A DNA stretch of 64,000 nt from Pseudomonas sp. StFLB209 (GTDB lineage: Bacteria > Pseudomonadota > Gammaproteobacteria > Pseudomonadales > Pseudomonadaceae): positions 2,430,001 through 2,494,000 of the forward strand of contig NZ_AP014637.1 in the NCBI RefSeq assembly GCF_000829415.1. The letters run 5' to 3'. Below are positions 19,107 through 30,259 of the stretch, piece after piece. Under the pieces are notes generated by a model. It was not told where the DNA came from. It searched no databases and worked only from the letters and a program-made list of their open reading frames with translations. Both the position numbers and the translations under genes were made by a program. Each line of letters begins with the position of its first letter. Position 1 is the first letter of the stretch.

Positions 19107-20843
19107 TTACATGCGCTCCAGAGTTTCCAGGCCCAGCAGTTCCAGGCCTTGCTTGAGAGTGCGTCCGGTCAGGGCGGCCAGGCGCAGGCGGCTTTGTTGT
19201 TGTTCCGGGGTTTGTGCACCCAGGATCGGGCAGTTTTCATAGAAGCTTGAGAACAGGCCCGCGAGGTCATAAACATAGGCGCAAAGCACATGCGGGGTGC
19301 CTTTTTCTGCGACGTTGTTCAGTACTTCGCCGAACTGCGCCAGGCGCGCGGCCAGTTCCTGCTCCTGTTCGGCCTCCAGGACGATCTGCCCTTGGCTGGC
19401 ATCGAACGGCGCGCCGAGCTTGCGGAACACCCCGGCGATACGGGTGTAGGCGTACAGCAGGTACGGTGCAGTGTTGCCCTCGAAGCTGATCATCAGATCG
19501 AAGTTGAAGCTGTAGTCGCTGGTGCGGTGCTTGGACAGGTCGGCGTACTTCACCGAGCTGATGCCCACGGCCTTGGCGATGCTGCGCAGTTCGGCCTCGT
19601 CCAGTTCCGGGTTCTTTTCCTTGACCAGGGCATAGGCGCGCACTTCGGCTTCGTCAAGCAGGTCGATCAGTTTTACCGTGCCGCCATCGCGGGTTTTGAA
19701 CGGCCGGCCGTCGGCGCCATTCATGGTGCCGAAGCCCATGTGTTCCAGTTGCATGCCCGGATGGGTGAAGCCGGCGCGGCGCGCCACTTCAAAGACTTGC
19801 TGGAAGTGCAGGGCCTGGCGCTGGTCGACGAAATACAGCACGCGGTCGGCCTGCAAGACCTTGCTGCGGTAGCGCATGGCTGCCAGGTCGGTGGTGGCGT
19901 ACAGGTAACCGCCACCGGCTTTCTGCACGATCACCGGCAGTGGCGTGTCGTCAGCGGTGCGGAATTCTTCGAGGAACACACACTGCGCGCCTTCACTTTC
20001 GACCAGCAGGCCGGCGCTTTTCAGGTCGCTGACCACATTGGCCAGGTCGTCGTTGTAAGCGCTTTCACCTTTGACGTCGGCCGGGGTGAGGTTGACGTTC
20101 AGGCGGTCGTAGGTCTTCTGGCAGTGCGACAGCGAGATGTCGTTGAAACGTTGCCACAGCGCCAGGCAGTCGGCGTCGCCGGCCTGCAGCTTGACCACTA
20201 GCGAGCGGGCGCGGTCGGCGAACTCTTCAGACTCGTCGAAGCGCTGCTTGGCGGCGCGGTAAAAGTTTTCCAGGTCCGACAGTTCGTCGCTGGTGGTGGG
20301 CTTTTCCTGCAGGTAGGCCAGCAACATGCCGAACTGGGTGCCCCAGTCGCCGACGTGGTTCTGGCGAATCACGGTGTCGCCCAGGTAGCCCAGTACATTG
20401 GCTACTGCATCGCCGATGATGGTCGAGCGCAGGTGGCCGACGTGCATCTCTTTGGCGAGGTTAGGGGCGGACATGTCGACCACCACACGTTGCGCTGCAC
20501 CCGCCTTGCGCACCGACAACCGTTCGTCGGAGAGTGCGGCGTCGAGGCGGCTGGCCAGCGCCTGAGTGTTCTGGAAGAAGTTCAAAAAGCCGGGGCCGGC
20601 GATCTCGACCTTGCTGATCTGCTCGTCGGCAGGCAGGGCGGCAATCAGTTTTTCGGCCAGCTCACGCGGTTTCATGCCGGCCGGCTTGGCGAGCATCATG
20701 GCAATGTTGCTGGCAAAGTCGCCGTGGGTCTTGTCCCGGGCGTTTTCAACCTGGATCGCCGGCGTCAGCCCTTGTGGCAAGACGCCCTCGGTTTCGAGTC
20801 GGGTCAGGGCTTGTTGGATCAGCTGGCGAATGGTGTCTTTCAT
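19107..20843 (-). CDS. argS: arginyl-tRNA synthetase
   Basis: Class I aminoacyl-tRNA synthetase charging tRNA-Arg. The 578-residue product has the ArgS N-terminal domain, the HIGH-type motif as HVGH within [16 protein letters not shown] (about 129-144), the segment [20 protein letters not shown] in place of a canonical KMSKS, and a C-terminal DALR anticodon-binding domain ending in [12 protein letters not shown]. It lies between priA and the SPOR gene as in other pseudomonads. Confidence 0.97.
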   Translation of the reverse strand: MKDTIRQLIQQALTRLETEGVLPQGLTPAIQVENARDKTHGDFASNIAMMLAKPAGMKPRELAEKLIAALPADEQISKVEIAGPGFLNFFQNTQALASRLDAALSDERLSVRKAGAAQRVVVDMSAPNLAKEMHVGHLRSTIIGDAVANVLGYLGDTVIRQNHVGDWGTQFGMLLAYLQEKPTTSDELSDLENFYRAAKQRFDESEEFADRARSLVVKLQAGDADCLALWQRFNDISLSHCQKTYDRLNVNLTPADVKGESAYNDDLANVVSDLKSAGLLVESEGAQCVFLEEFRTADDTPLPVIVQKAGGGYLYATTDLAAMRYRSKVLQADRVLYFVDQRQALHFQQVFEVARRAGFTHPGMQLEHMGFGTMNGADGRPFKTRDGGTVKLIDLLDEAEVRAYALVKEKNPELDEAELRSIAKAVGISSVKYADLSKHRTSDYSFNFDLMISFEGNTAPYLLYAYTRIAGVFRKLGAPFDASQGQIVLEAEQEQELAARLAQFGEVLNNVAEKGTPHVLCAYVYDLAGLFSSFYENCPILGAQTPEQQQSRLRLAALTGRTLKQGLELLGLETLERM

Positions 20844-20963
20844 GAGGTTCTCTTCAACAACCGCAAGCGCGGTAGCGCCTGGATGCGCGGGTGGAAAAAC
20901 TGCACATTATCCGTGGCCGGGGCGGGCTTGCCAACCTTGACGCATGCCCGTGTCGGTTTCGTT

Positions 20964-23183
20964 TCAATACAGGTCGACCGGGTCAACGTCCAACGACCAG
21001 CGCACCTGGCGGCCACTGGGCATCTGTTCGAGGATCAGCAGCCAGCTACTGAGCAGTCGATGCAACGGTGCGCGGGCATTGGCCTGGACCAACAGTTGTG
21101 CCCGATAGCGTCCGGCGCGGCGTTCCATCGGAGCCGGAACCGGGCCAAGAAGTTCGATGCCGCCGGGATCGATTTGCTCCAGCAGTTGCTCGGCCTCGGC
21201 GCAGGCTTGATCCAGAAACAGCTCGGCCTGTCCGGGTTTGTGGGCTTCGGCGCGCAGCAGTGCCAGGTGCGAGAAGGGCGGCAGACCAGCGCCGCGGCGC
21301 TCGCTCAGGGCCTGTTCGGCAAAGGCGAAGTAGCCTTGTTCGGTCAATTGGACGAGTAGCGGATGGTCGGCCAGATGGGTCTGGATAATCACCTTGCCTG
21401 GCTCTTCGGCACGCCCTGCGCGCCCGGCCACCTGGACGATCAATTGCGCCATGCGCTCGCTGGCGCGGAAATCGCCGGAGAACAGCCCGCCATCGGCATC
21501 CAGGATCGCCACCAGCGTGACCCGTGGAAAGTGATGACCCTTGGCAAGCATCTGGGTGCCGACCAGGATGCACGGCTGACCGCGCTGGATGGTGGCAAAC
21601 AGCTGGTTCATCGCGTCTTTGCGCGAGGTGCTGTCGCGGTCGACCCGTAACACCGGGTAATCGGGGAACAGAATCGCCAGGCGCTCCTCGGCGCGTTCGG
21701 TGCCGGCGCCGATGGGGCGCAGATCGACCTTGCCGCACGACGGGCACTGGCGCGGTACCCGTTCGGAGTACCCACAGTGATGGCAGCGCAGTTCGCCAGA
21801 GCGCTGGTGGACGGTCATGCGCGCATCGCAGCGCGGGCAACCTGACAGCCAGCCGCAGTCATGGCACAGCAGGGTCGGGGCAAAGCCGCGGCGGTTGAGG
21901 AACACCAGCACTTGCTGACCTGCGCTCAAGGTCTGGCCGATGGCCTGTTGCATCGGCCCGGAAATACCGCTGTCCAGTGGCCGGCTCTTGACGTCCAGGC
22001 GCAGGAAGCGGGGCTGTTTGGCCCCTCCGGCGCGCTGGTTGAGGCGCAGCAGGCCATAGCGACCGGTGTAGGCGTTGTGCAGGCTTTCCAGTGACGGTGT
22101 GGCCGAGCCGAGCACGATGGGGATGTTTTCCTGGCGGGCGCGGACGATGGCCAGGTCGCGGGCGTGGTAGCGCAAGCCCTCCTGCTGTTTATAGGAACCG
22201 TCGTGTTCTTCATCGATGATGATCAGCCCCGGATTTTTCATCGGCGTGAACAGCGCCGAGCGGGTGCCGATAATGATGTCGGCGTCACCATCGCGGGCCG
22301 CCAGCCAGTGGTCGAGGCGCTCACGGTCATTGACCGCCGAATGCAGCAATGCGATGCGGGCATTGAAGCGTTGCTCGAAGCGCGCCAGGGTCTGGGGGCC
22401 GAGGTTGATCTCCGGGATCAGTACCAGCGCCTGCTTGCCAGCCATCAGGGTCTGGTGGATCAGTTGTAGATACACCTCGGTCTTGCCGCTGCCGGTGACG
22501 CCTGCCAGCAGGCAGGCATGAAAACTGCCAAAGCCAGCCTGAATCGCTTCGCAGGCGGCACGCTGTTCGTCGTTGAGGGGCAGTTCGGGCTGGGCCAGCC
22601 AGTGTTCGTGACGCGGCGCAGGCGCCTGGCTGCGTACCTGGACCTCGACCAGCCCTTTGGCCAGCAGCAGGTTGAGGCTGTTTTTGTTCAGCATCAGCTT
22701 GTCGAGTAGCTGATGAGCCACGCCATGCGGGTGCTGCGCCAGGGTGGCCAGGGCTTTACGTTGTGCCGGGGCGTTGCTGATGCGTGGATCCTGTGGGTCG
22801 GCACCGGCCGTCACCTGCCAGAACCGTTCCTGACGGCTCTCGGCCGGTTCGCCCTGGCGCAGCAGCACCGGCAGTGCCCAGCTCAGGGTGTCGCCCAGGC
22901 TGTGCTGATAATACTGCGCGGTCCACAGGCACAGCTTGAACAGCGCCGGCGGCAATGGTGAATGGCTGTCGAGCAGGGCAATGGCCGGTTTGAGCTTGTC
23001 GGCGGGCACTTCGCTGTGATCGCTGATTTCTACCAATACACCGATCATTTCCCGGCGCCCGAACGGTACGCGCAGGCGCATGCCCGGTTGCAGTGCGTTG
23101 CGCGGCGTACCGGCCGGGGCGCGGTAGTCGAACAGGCGGCGCAGCGGCGAAGGCAGGGCAAGGCGCAGGATGACGTCGGGCAC
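20964..23183 (-). CDS. priA: primosomal replication restart helicase PriA (GTG start)
   Basis: 3'-5' helicase that reloads the replisome at stalled forks. The frame extends 52 codons upstream toward rpmE, but conserved sequence begins at the GTG at 23183 (VPDVILRLALPSPLRRLFDYRAP), giving 739 residues. Visible: Walker A GVTGSGKTEVYL, DEEH box, two zinc-binding cysteine sets (CHDCGWLSGCPRC and CHHCGYSERVPRQCPSC) and helicase motif VAGRAGRAEEPG. It is divergent from rpmE. Confidence 0.95.
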   Translation of the reverse strand: MPDVILRLALPSPLRRLFDYRAPAGTPRNALQPGMRLRVPFGRREMIGVLVEISDHSEVPADKLKPAIALLDSHSPLPPALFKLCLWTAQYYQHSLGDTLSWALPVLLRQGEPAESRQERFWQVTAGADPQDPRISNAPAQRKALATLAQHPHGVAHQLLDKLMLNKNSLNLLLAKGLVEVQVRSQAPAPRHEHWLAQPELPLNDEQRAACEAIQAGFGSFHACLLAGVTGSGKTEVYLQLIHQTLMAGKQALVLIPEINLGPQTLARFEQRFNARIALLHSAVNDRERLDHWLAARDGDADIIIGTRSALFTPMKNPGLIIIDEEHDGSYKQQEGLRYHARDLAIVRARQENIPIVLGSATPSLESLHNAYTGRYGLLRLNQRAGGAKQPRFLRLDVKSRPLDSGISGPMQQAIGQTLSAGQQVLVFLNRRGFAPTLLCHDCGWLSGCPRCDARMTVHQRSGELRCHHCGYSERVPRQCPSCGKVDLRPIGAGTERAEERLAILFPDYPVLRVDRDSTSRKDAMNQLFATIQRGQPCILVGTQMLAKGHHFPRVTLVAILDADGGLFSGDFRASERMAQLIVQVAGRAGRAEEPGKVIIQTHLADHPLLVQLTEQGYFAFAEQALSERRGAGLPPFSHLALLRAEAHKPGQAELFLDQACAEAEQLLEQIDPGGIELLGPVPAPMERRAGRYRAQLLVQANARAPLHRLLSSWLLILEQMPSGRQVRWSLDVDPVDLY

Positions 23184-23254
23184 GCGAGCAATTCCGTATG
23201 GCAATCGGGGGCGGATGGGCGATGGTAACAGACGACAGTCGGCTTTAAGGTTCG

Positions 23255-23283
23255 TTTGCGTAATGGCAATTGTCTGGTAATAT
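23255..23283 (+). promoter_or_regulatory. candidate rpmE promoter
   Basis: TTTGCG (23255-23260), 17-nt spacer, TAATAT (23278-23283), about 70 nt upstream of the rpmE ATG. The -10 word is good and the -35 word weak. It lies upstream of priA's GTG in the divergent gap. Confidence 0.4.
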
Positions 23284-23353
23284 TTGCCGCCTATTTTGCG
23301 TGCGGTATCCGACAATAGTGTCGGGTGGCGGCCCGCCATTCGAGGAAGTCCCC

Positions 23354-23575
23354 ATGAAAGCCGATATCCATCCAGTTTACGAAGCGATCGACGCCACCTG
23401 CAGCTGCGGTAACGTCATCAAGACCCGTTCCACCCTGGCCAAGCCTCTGAGCCTGGACGTGTGCAACGAGTGCCACCCGTTCTACACCGGCAAGCAGAAG
23501 ACTCTGGACATTGGTGGTCGTGTTGACCGCTTCAAGTCCCGCTTCGGTGCTTTCGGCGCTGCCAAAGCACAGTAA
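23354..23575 (+). CDS. rpmE: 50S ribosomal protein L31 (zinc-binding form)
   Basis: Large-subunit ribosomal protein. Start ATG 23354 ([20 protein letters not shown]) with GAGGAAG upstream gives 73 residues; a 28-codon upstream extension is not conserved. Four zinc ligands are present, Cys16, Cys18, Cys37 and Cys40 (CxC...CxxC), so this is the zinc-containing type and not the zinc-free paralogue. Followed by a strong terminator. Confidence 0.97.
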   Translation: MKADIHPVYEAIDATCSCGNVIKTRSTLAKPLSLDVCNECHPFYTGKQKTLDIGGRVDRFKSRFGAFGAAKAQ

Positions 23576-23618
23576 TCGCGGTTCCCGGACGGCCCTTCGG
23601 GCCGGTCCTGGCAACTCG

Positions 23619-23646
23619 AAAAGGCGCCCCTTGCGGGCGCCTTTTT
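23619..23646 (+). terminator. intrinsic terminator of rpmE
   Basis: GC-rich stem AAAAGGCGCCC ... GGGCGCCTTTTT with a short loop and a T run on the plus strand, 43 nt after the rpmE stop. Confidence 0.85.
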
Positions 23647-23992
23647 CATGTCTGTCGTTTGCTCGATTGGGTATTCAGGCGCTGCGTCACTTCGACGCAG
23701 TCCGGTTCGGACAGGGCAAATGCAACTCTGGCAAACGGCTGTGCCAGAGTGGTCTAGAGTCATGGCAAGCGTGTTGGCGGGTGACAATCCAGCCCCGCAG
23801 AGGCTTGAAACACCGAATTGATAGCAGGATTCGGTCAGATTTTGCATTAGTGCGACATTATCTATTCCAGAAATGCAATCCCGACATTCGCCCTCTTGAC
23901 AGCAGTGACTGACCAGTCTTGTGAGGATTATGCATCTTGCGTATCCTCGACGGTTCGTCTGTCCCACCGTAATAAAGCGGAAATCCTATAAC
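23647..23992. other. non-coding region between rpmE terminator and malic enzyme
   Basis: 346 nt with no supported gene. It contains a TTGACA word at 23896-23901, but no -10 at normal spacing could be found. Presumably it holds the malic enzyme promoter and leader. Confidence 0.5.
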
Positions 23993-25261
23993 ATGTCCGA
24001 TCTGAAAACCGCTGCGCTTGAATATCACGCCAATCCCCGTCCGGGAAAACTGAGCGTGGAACTGACCAAGCCAACTGCAACTGCCCGTGACCTGTCGCTG
24101 GCTTACAGCCCTGGCGTTGCCGAACCTGTACGTGAAATTGCCCGTGATCCTGAACTGGCTTACAAGTACACCGGCAAGGGTAACCTGGTAGCAGTCATTT
24201 CCGACGGCACCGCCATTCTGGGCCTGGGCGATCTGGGGCCGCTGGCTTCCAAGCCGGTCATGGAAGGCAAAGGGGTTCTGTTCAAGCGTTTCGCTGGCAT
24301 CGACGTGTTCGATATCGAAGTCGATTCTGAAAGCCCGCAAGCCTTCATCGATACCGTAAAGCGCATCTCCATCACATTCGGCGGCATCAACCTGGAAGAC
24401 ATCAAGGCACCTGAGTGCTTCGAGATCGAAAAGGCCCTGATCGAACAGTGCGACATCCCGGTATTCCACGACGACCAGCACGGTACTGCCATCGTGACGG
24501 CAGCCGGCATGATCAACGCGCTGGAAATCGTCGGCAAGAGCCTCGACACCGCCAAGATCGTCTGCCTGGGTGCCGGCGCTGCGGCCATCTCCTGCATGAA
24601 GTTGCTGGTGAGCATGGGCGCCAAGATTGAAAACATCTTCATGATCGACCGCTCCGGCGTCGTTCATTCCGGCCGTACCGACTTGAACCAGTACAAGGCA
24701 GCCTTTGCCCACGCAACCGAAAAGCGCACTCTGAGTGACGCTCTTGACGGTGCTGACGTGTTTGTTGGCCTGTCTGGTCCGAACCTGCTGAGCGCTGAAG
24801 ACCTCAAGCGCATGGCTCGTGACCCGATCGTGTTCGCCTGCTCGAACCCGGACCCGGAAATCAAGCCGGAGCTGGCTCACGAAACCCGTAGCGACGTGAT
24901 CATGGCCACCGGCCGCTCGGACTACCCGAACCAGGTCAACAACGTCCTGGGCTTCCCGTTCATTTTCCGTGGTGCCCTGGACGTACGCGCCAAGCGCATC
25001 AACGAAGAAATGAAAATCGCCGCAGCCAAGGCACTGAGCGAACTGGCCAAACTGCCGGTGCCTCAGGAAGTCAGCGATGCCTACGGCGGCGTGAAGCTGG
25101 AATACGGTCGTGAGTACATCATTCCCAAGCCGCTGGATGTGCGCCTGCTGAGTGTGATTTCCGACGCGGTGGCCAAAGCGGCCATCGAAAGCGGTGTAGC
25201 GACCCTGCCGTATCCGAAGCACTACCCGCTGACCAGCGTTGACGACGTGTTCAACGGCTGA
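23993..25261 (+). CDS. malic enzyme, short form (malate to pyruvate + CO2)
   Basis: Oxidative decarboxylation of malate with NAD(P)+. Start ATG 23993 (MSDLKTAALEYHANPRPGKL) gives 422 residues; an upstream extension of 24 codons is not conserved. Motifs: LAYSPGVAEPVREIA, the catalytic KGNLVAVISDGTAILGLGDLG, the metal site DDQHGTAIVTAAG, and the nucleotide fold VCLGAGAAAISCMKLL. It lacks the phosphate-acetyltransferase-like C-terminal domain of E. coli MaeB; this is the normal length in pseudomonads, not a truncation. Cofactor preference cannot be read. Confidence 0.93.
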   Translation: MSDLKTAALEYHANPRPGKLSVELTKPTATARDLSLAYSPGVAEPVREIARDPELAYKYTGKGNLVAVISDGTAILGLGDLGPLASKPVMEGKGVLFKRFAGIDVFDIEVDSESPQAFIDTVKRISITFGGINLEDIKAPECFEIEKALIEQCDIPVFHDDQHGTAIVTAAGMINALEIVGKSLDTAKIVCLGAGAAAISCMKLLVSMGAKIENIFMIDRSGVVHSGRTDLNQYKAAFAHATEKRTLSDALDGADVFVGLSGPNLLSAEDLKRMARDPIVFACSNPDPEIKPELAHETRSDVIMATGRSDYPNQVNNVLGFPFIFRGALDVRAKRINEEMKIAAAKALSELAKLPVPQEVSDAYGGVKLEYGREYIIPKPLDVRLLSVISDAVAKAAIESGVATLPYPKHYPLTSVDDVFNG

Positions 25262-25272
25262 CAGCAACCCCC

Positions 25273-25303
25273 AAAAAAAACCGGTCTGATGGCCGGTTTT
25301 TTT
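25273..25303 (+). terminator. intrinsic terminator of malic enzyme gene
   Basis: AAAAAAACCGG, TCTGATGG loop, CCGGTTTTTTT, giving a stem with A and T runs on both sides 11 nt after the stop. It is able to work in both directions, which would also serve the convergent mrcA. Confidence 0.85.
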
Positions 25304-25309
25304 ATGGGC

Positions 25310-25358
25310 GTAGGAGCGGCTTTAGCCGCGAAGGCTTCCCGGCTAAAGCCGGTCCTAC
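25310..25358. repeat. REP-type palindrome between malic enzyme and mrcA
   Basis: GTAGGAGCGGCTTTAGCCG ... CGGCTAAAGCCGGTCCTAC, directly beside the terminator and 9 nt from the mrcA stop. Same family as 8339, 16229 and 18308. Confidence 0.8.
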
Positions 25359-25366
25359 GAGGTCGA

Positions 25367-27808
25367 TCAGAAGAGGTCTATGGGTGCCGCCTCATCCGCC
25401 GGCAGCGGGCTGCCCGGTACGCTGCCGCCCAGTTCGTTGACGCTCGGGGGCGTGTCTTCACTCTTGAACAGCTCGAAGAACGCATTGGGCGTGCTTGGTG
25501 TGGCGGCGCGGCCGCTGATCGGGTCGACCCGCAGGCTGAGGATGCCATCGGGCTCGGCTTGCTGGTGCGGCGGTTTGTCTTTGAGCGCAGCACTCATGTA
25601 GTCCATCCAGATCGGCAGCGAGACGGTCCCGCCAAACTCATGCCGGCCCAGGCTTTCCGGCTGGTCGAAGCCGGTCCAGACGGTGGTCACGTAGTCGGCG
25701 TTGTAGCCGGAGAACCAGGCGTCCTTTGACTCGTTGGTGGTGCCGGTTTTGCCGGCGATGTCCGGGCGGTTCATCGACAGTGCCCGACGTGCGGTGCCGC
25801 GTTTGATGACGTCCTGCAGGATGCTGTTGAGGATGTAGGTGGTCCGGCTGTCGACCACCCGCTCGGCGACCACCGGGGCCGGATTGTCAGTGGCTGATGC
25901 AGGGGTCAGGGTTTCGATCGGCGGCGTGTCGTGTACGGCGAAGGTCGAGGTGTCCGGTGCGGTCTTGACCTCGGTGGTCGGTACGGTCGCCGGGTTGGCG
26001 GCGAACAGAACCTGGCCGTCGCGGTTTTCGATGGTCTGGATCAGGTACGGGCTGACCTTGTAGCCGCCGTTGGCGAACACGCCCCAGCCTGTAGCGATCT
26101 CCATCGGCGTCAGGGTTGCGGTGCCCAGCGACAGCGAGAGGTTGGGCGGCAGGTCCTGCTTGGCGAAACCGAAACGGGTGATGTAGTCGATGGTCGGCTG
26201 CACGCCCAGTTGTTGCAGCAGGCGGATCGAGACCAGGTTGCGCGACTTGTACAGTGCTTCACGCAGGCGGATCGGGCCAAGGAAGGTGCCGTTGTCGTTC
26301 TTCGGGCGCCAGACCTTGTCGACAGCTTCATCGACGAACACGATCGGCGCGTCGTTGACCAGGCTGGAAGCGGTATAGCCATTGTCCAGCGCTGCGCTAT
26401 AGATGAACGGTTTGAAGCTCGAACCCGGCTGCCGTTTGGCCTGCATGGCGCGGTTGTAGTTGCTTTGCTCGAACGAGAAGCCGCCTACCAAGGCACGGAT
26501 CGCACCGTTGCGCGGGTCCAGCGATACCAGGGCGCTCTGTGCAGCCGGGATCTGGGTGAACTTGAGCGTGCCGTCTTGCTGGCGCAGGACCCGGATCAGG
26601 TCGCCCACCTGGGCCACGTCAGCCGCCTGGCGAGGGTTGGCGCCCATGCTGTTGGTGTTCAGGTAGGGGCGGGCCCATTTCATGCTGGCCCAATCGACGT
26701 GTTCTTCTTTCTCGCCGTTGCGGGTCAACACGCGCAGACCGGTCTTGTCGACCTGGGTGACGATGGCGGGCTCAAGCCCGTTGACCGGACGCTGTTTCTC
26801 CAGTTCCTGGACCCATGCCGCGCGAGTCAGGCCAGGGAAGCGGCTTTCCGGGCCACGATAGCCGTGACGCTGGTCATACTCGATCAGGCCCTGGCGCACA
26901 GCATTGTTGGCGTGTTCCTGCAGATCGCTGGGCACCGTAGTGGTAACGCGGAAGCCTTCGGTATAGGCCTCGCTGCCATAACGGCCGACCATTTCGGCGC
27001 GGGCCATTTCTGCAATATAAGGGGCGTACACTTCCGGCGTCGGAACGTGATAGCTGGCGTTCATCGGCTCGCTCAGTGCGGCCTGATAGGCGCTTTGCGA
27101 GATTTTGCCGAGGTGGTACATGCGCCCCAGAATCCAGTCGCGGCGCTCTTTGGCGCGGGCCGGGTTGGCCAGTGGGTTGAAGCGTGAAGGTGCCTTGGGC
27201 AGACCTGCGATGGTTGCCATTTGCGCCAGGCTGACGTCGCGGATCGATTTGCCGTAATAGACCTGTGCAGCCGCTTCAATACCGTAGGCGCGGTTGCCCA
27301 GGTAGATCTTGTTCACGTACAGCTCAAGGATCTCGTCCTTGGTCAGCTGGCGTTCGATTTGCAGGGCAAGCAGGATTTCAGTGGTTTTGCGCGAAAAACT
27401 GCGCTCACTGGTCAGGAAGAAGTTCTTCGCGACCTGCATGGTGATGGTACTGCCGCCCGACTGGATATGGCCGCTCTTGACCAGCTCACTGGCTGCACGT
27501 GCCAGGCTGGAAGGGTCCACGCCGTAGTGGTTGGCGAAGTTGTCATCTTCGGCCGCCAGCAGGGCATTGATGAAGTTCGGTGGAATGTCCGCGAAACGCA
27601 CTGGGGCGCGGCGCATTTCGCCGAATTCGGAGATCAGCTTGCCATCGCTGCTGTAGACCCGTAGCGGGATCTGCAACTGGATGCTGCGCAGGGCTTCAAC
27701 CGAGGGCAGGTTCGGGCTCAGGTAGAGAAAGGCTCCGCTCAGGCCCAGCAACAGTGAGCAGAACACTGCAACGAGGGACCACCAGAAAAACTTCAGCAGG
27801 CGTATCAA
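25367..27808 (-). CDS. mrcA: penicillin-binding protein 1A (bifunctional transglycosylase/transpeptidase)
   Basis: Class A PBP that polymerises and cross-links peptidoglycan in the periplasm. The 813-residue product has an N-terminal span (LLKFFWWSLVAVFCSLLLGL), a GT51 domain with ALLAAEDDNFANHYGVD (active-site Glu) and GGSTITMQVAKN, an inserted OB-like region, and a transpeptidase domain with SSFK in QPGSSFKPFIYSAAL, SRN in YKSRNLVSIRLL and KTG in GKTGTTNESKDAWF. It is divergent from pilM, the usual arrangement in gammaproteobacteria. Confidence 0.97.
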   Translation of the reverse strand: MIRLLKFFWWSLVAVFCSLLLGLSGAFLYLSPNLPSVEALRSIQLQIPLRVYSSDGKLISEFGEMRRAPVRFADIPPNFINALLAAEDDNFANHYGVDPSSLARAASELVKSGHIQSGGSTITMQVAKNFFLTSERSFSRKTTEILLALQIERQLTKDEILELYVNKIYLGNRAYGIEAAAQVYYGKSIRDVSLAQMATIAGLPKAPSRFNPLANPARAKERRDWILGRMYHLGKISQSAYQAALSEPMNASYHVPTPEVYAPYIAEMARAEMVGRYGSEAYTEGFRVTTTVPSDLQEHANNAVRQGLIEYDQRHGYRGPESRFPGLTRAAWVQELEKQRPVNGLEPAIVTQVDKTGLRVLTRNGEKEEHVDWASMKWARPYLNTNSMGANPRQAADVAQVGDLIRVLRQQDGTLKFTQIPAAQSALVSLDPRNGAIRALVGGFSFEQSNYNRAMQAKRQPGSSFKPFIYSAALDNGYTASSLVNDAPIVFVDEAVDKVWRPKNDNGTFLGPIRLREALYKSRNLVSIRLLQQLGVQPTIDYITRFGFAKQDLPPNLSLSLGTATLTPMEIATGWGVFANGGYKVSPYLIQTIENRDGQVLFAANPATVPTTEVKTAPDTSTFAVHDTPPIETLTPASATDNPAPVVAERVVDSRTTYILNSILQDVIKRGTARRALSMNRPDIAGKTGTTNESKDAWFSGYNADYVTTVWTGFDQPESLGRHEFGGTVSLPIWMDYMSAALKDKPPHQQAEPDGILSLRVDPISGRAATPSTPNAFFELFKSEDTPPSVNELGGSVPGSPLPADEAAPIDLF

Positions 27809-29078
<1,270 letters not shown>

Positions 29079-29079
<1 letters not shown>

Positions 29080-29639
29080 TGGCACGGATCAACCTTCTTC
29101 CTTGGCGCGAGCAACAGCGCGAGGAGCGCAAGAAGCGTTTTGTCACCGCGCTGGTGGGGGCGTTGGTGGTCGCGGTGGCAATCGTGTTGTTCATCGACCA
29201 GGGCCTGAGCCACGCCATTGATCAGCAGGACGCACGCAACACCTTCCTGCAGGGTGAGCTGGCCCAGCTCGACGTGCGCATCAAGGAAATCAGCGAATTG
29301 AAAGCGCGCCGCAAGCAGTTGCTCGAACGGATGAAAATCATTCAGGACCTGCAAGGCAACCGGCCGGTGATTGGTCGCGTCTTCGATCAGTTGGTGCGGA
29401 CCTTGCCTGACGATGTGTATTTTTCCGACGTCAAAATGACCGGCAACCTGATTGCCATCAACGGCGTTGCGCAATCGAACAACCGCGTTTCCGATCTGAT
29501 GCGTAATCTTGATGCTTCTGACTGGTTCGAAAGCCCCGTACTTATCGAGGTCAAGGCCAACGCTACGGACCAGACCAATGTCTTCCAGTTGACGGTGCGC
29601 CAGACCCAGCCCGCCGAGGCAGAAGGAGCCACGCCGTGA
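29079..29639 (+). CDS. pilN: type IV pilus assembly protein PilN
   Basis: Bitopic inner-membrane protein; its cytoplasmic N terminus (MARINLLPWREQQREERKK) contains the conserved INLLPWR motif that binds PilM. One membrane span follows near residues 22-42, then a coiled coil and a ferredoxin-like periplasmic domain. 186 residues, normal length. Overlaps pilM by 1 nt and pilO by 4 nt. Confidence 0.95.
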
Positions 29640-30259
29640 ATTTCTCCGAATGGATGGACGGCCTGCGCAAGATCGACCTCAACGACCTGGACATGAGCAA
29701 TCTGGGGTCGTGGCCGGCGGCCGTGAAAGTGGCAGCCTGTGGGCTGCTAATGATGCTGGTGCTGGCGCTGGGCTATTTCTTTTATATTCAGGATCTGGAA
29801 AACCGCCTCGAAGGCGCGCGCACCAACGAAGGCGTACTCAGGGAGCAATACACTGCCAAGGCCTTCCAGGCGGCAAACCTGGAGCCTTACAAGAAGCAGA
29901 TGGTCGAGATGGAAAATACCTTTGGTGCACTGCTGCGGCAGTTGCCCAGTGATACCGAGGTGCCGGGGCTGCTTGAAGACATCACCCGCACCGGGTTGGG
30001 GAGCGGCCTGGAGTTCGAAGAGATCAAGCTGTTGCCTGAGGCGGCCCAACAGTTTTATATCGAACTGCCGATCCAGATTACGGTGGTGGGCGGGTATCAC
30101 GACCTGGCCACCTTTGTCAGCGGCGTGGCGAGTCTGCCGCGGATCGTCACCCTGCATGACTTCGAGATCAAGCCGGTCGACCCCAAGAGCAACAGCAAAT
30201 TGCGTATGAATATCCTCGCCAAGACGTATCGTTACAACGATGAAGGGCTGAAAAAATGA
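29636..30259 (+). CDS. pilO: type IV pilus assembly protein PilO
   Basis: Partner of PilN. The 207-residue product has a short cytoplasmic part, a span near residues 33-52, a coiled-coil stalk (DLENRLEGARTNEGVLREQY) and a periplasmic ferredoxin-like domain (PIQITVVGGYHDLATFVSGV). It starts at GTG 29636, overlapping pilN by 4 nt, and overlaps pilP by 4 nt. Confidence 0.94.
   Translation: MNFSEWMDGLRKIDLNDLDMSNLGSWPAAVKVAACGLLMMLVLALGYFFYIQDLENRLEGARTNEGVLREQYTAKAFQAANLEPYKKQMVEMENTFGALLRQLPSDTEVPGLLEDITRTGLGSGLEFEEIKLLPEAAQQFYIELPIQITVVGGYHDLATFVSGVASLPRIVTLHDFEIKPVDPKSNSKLRMNILAKTYRYNDEGLKK

Noticed and set aside
23896..23931. TTGACA-based promoter for the malic enzyme
   Set aside because: The nearest -10-like word (GATTAT) is about 24 nt away, too far for a sigma-70 promoter, so no promoter is called.
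23993..25261. Malic enzyme as a truncated MaeB lacking its phosphate-acetyltransferase-like domain
   Set aside because: The 422-residue form is the usual length in pseudomonads, and a terminator follows directly; there is no sign of a decayed 3' part.
23858..25267. 469-codon minus-strand frame opposite the malic enzyme
   Set aside because: Long antisense frames are common in this high-G+C DNA. The plus-strand malic enzyme is complete with all motifs.
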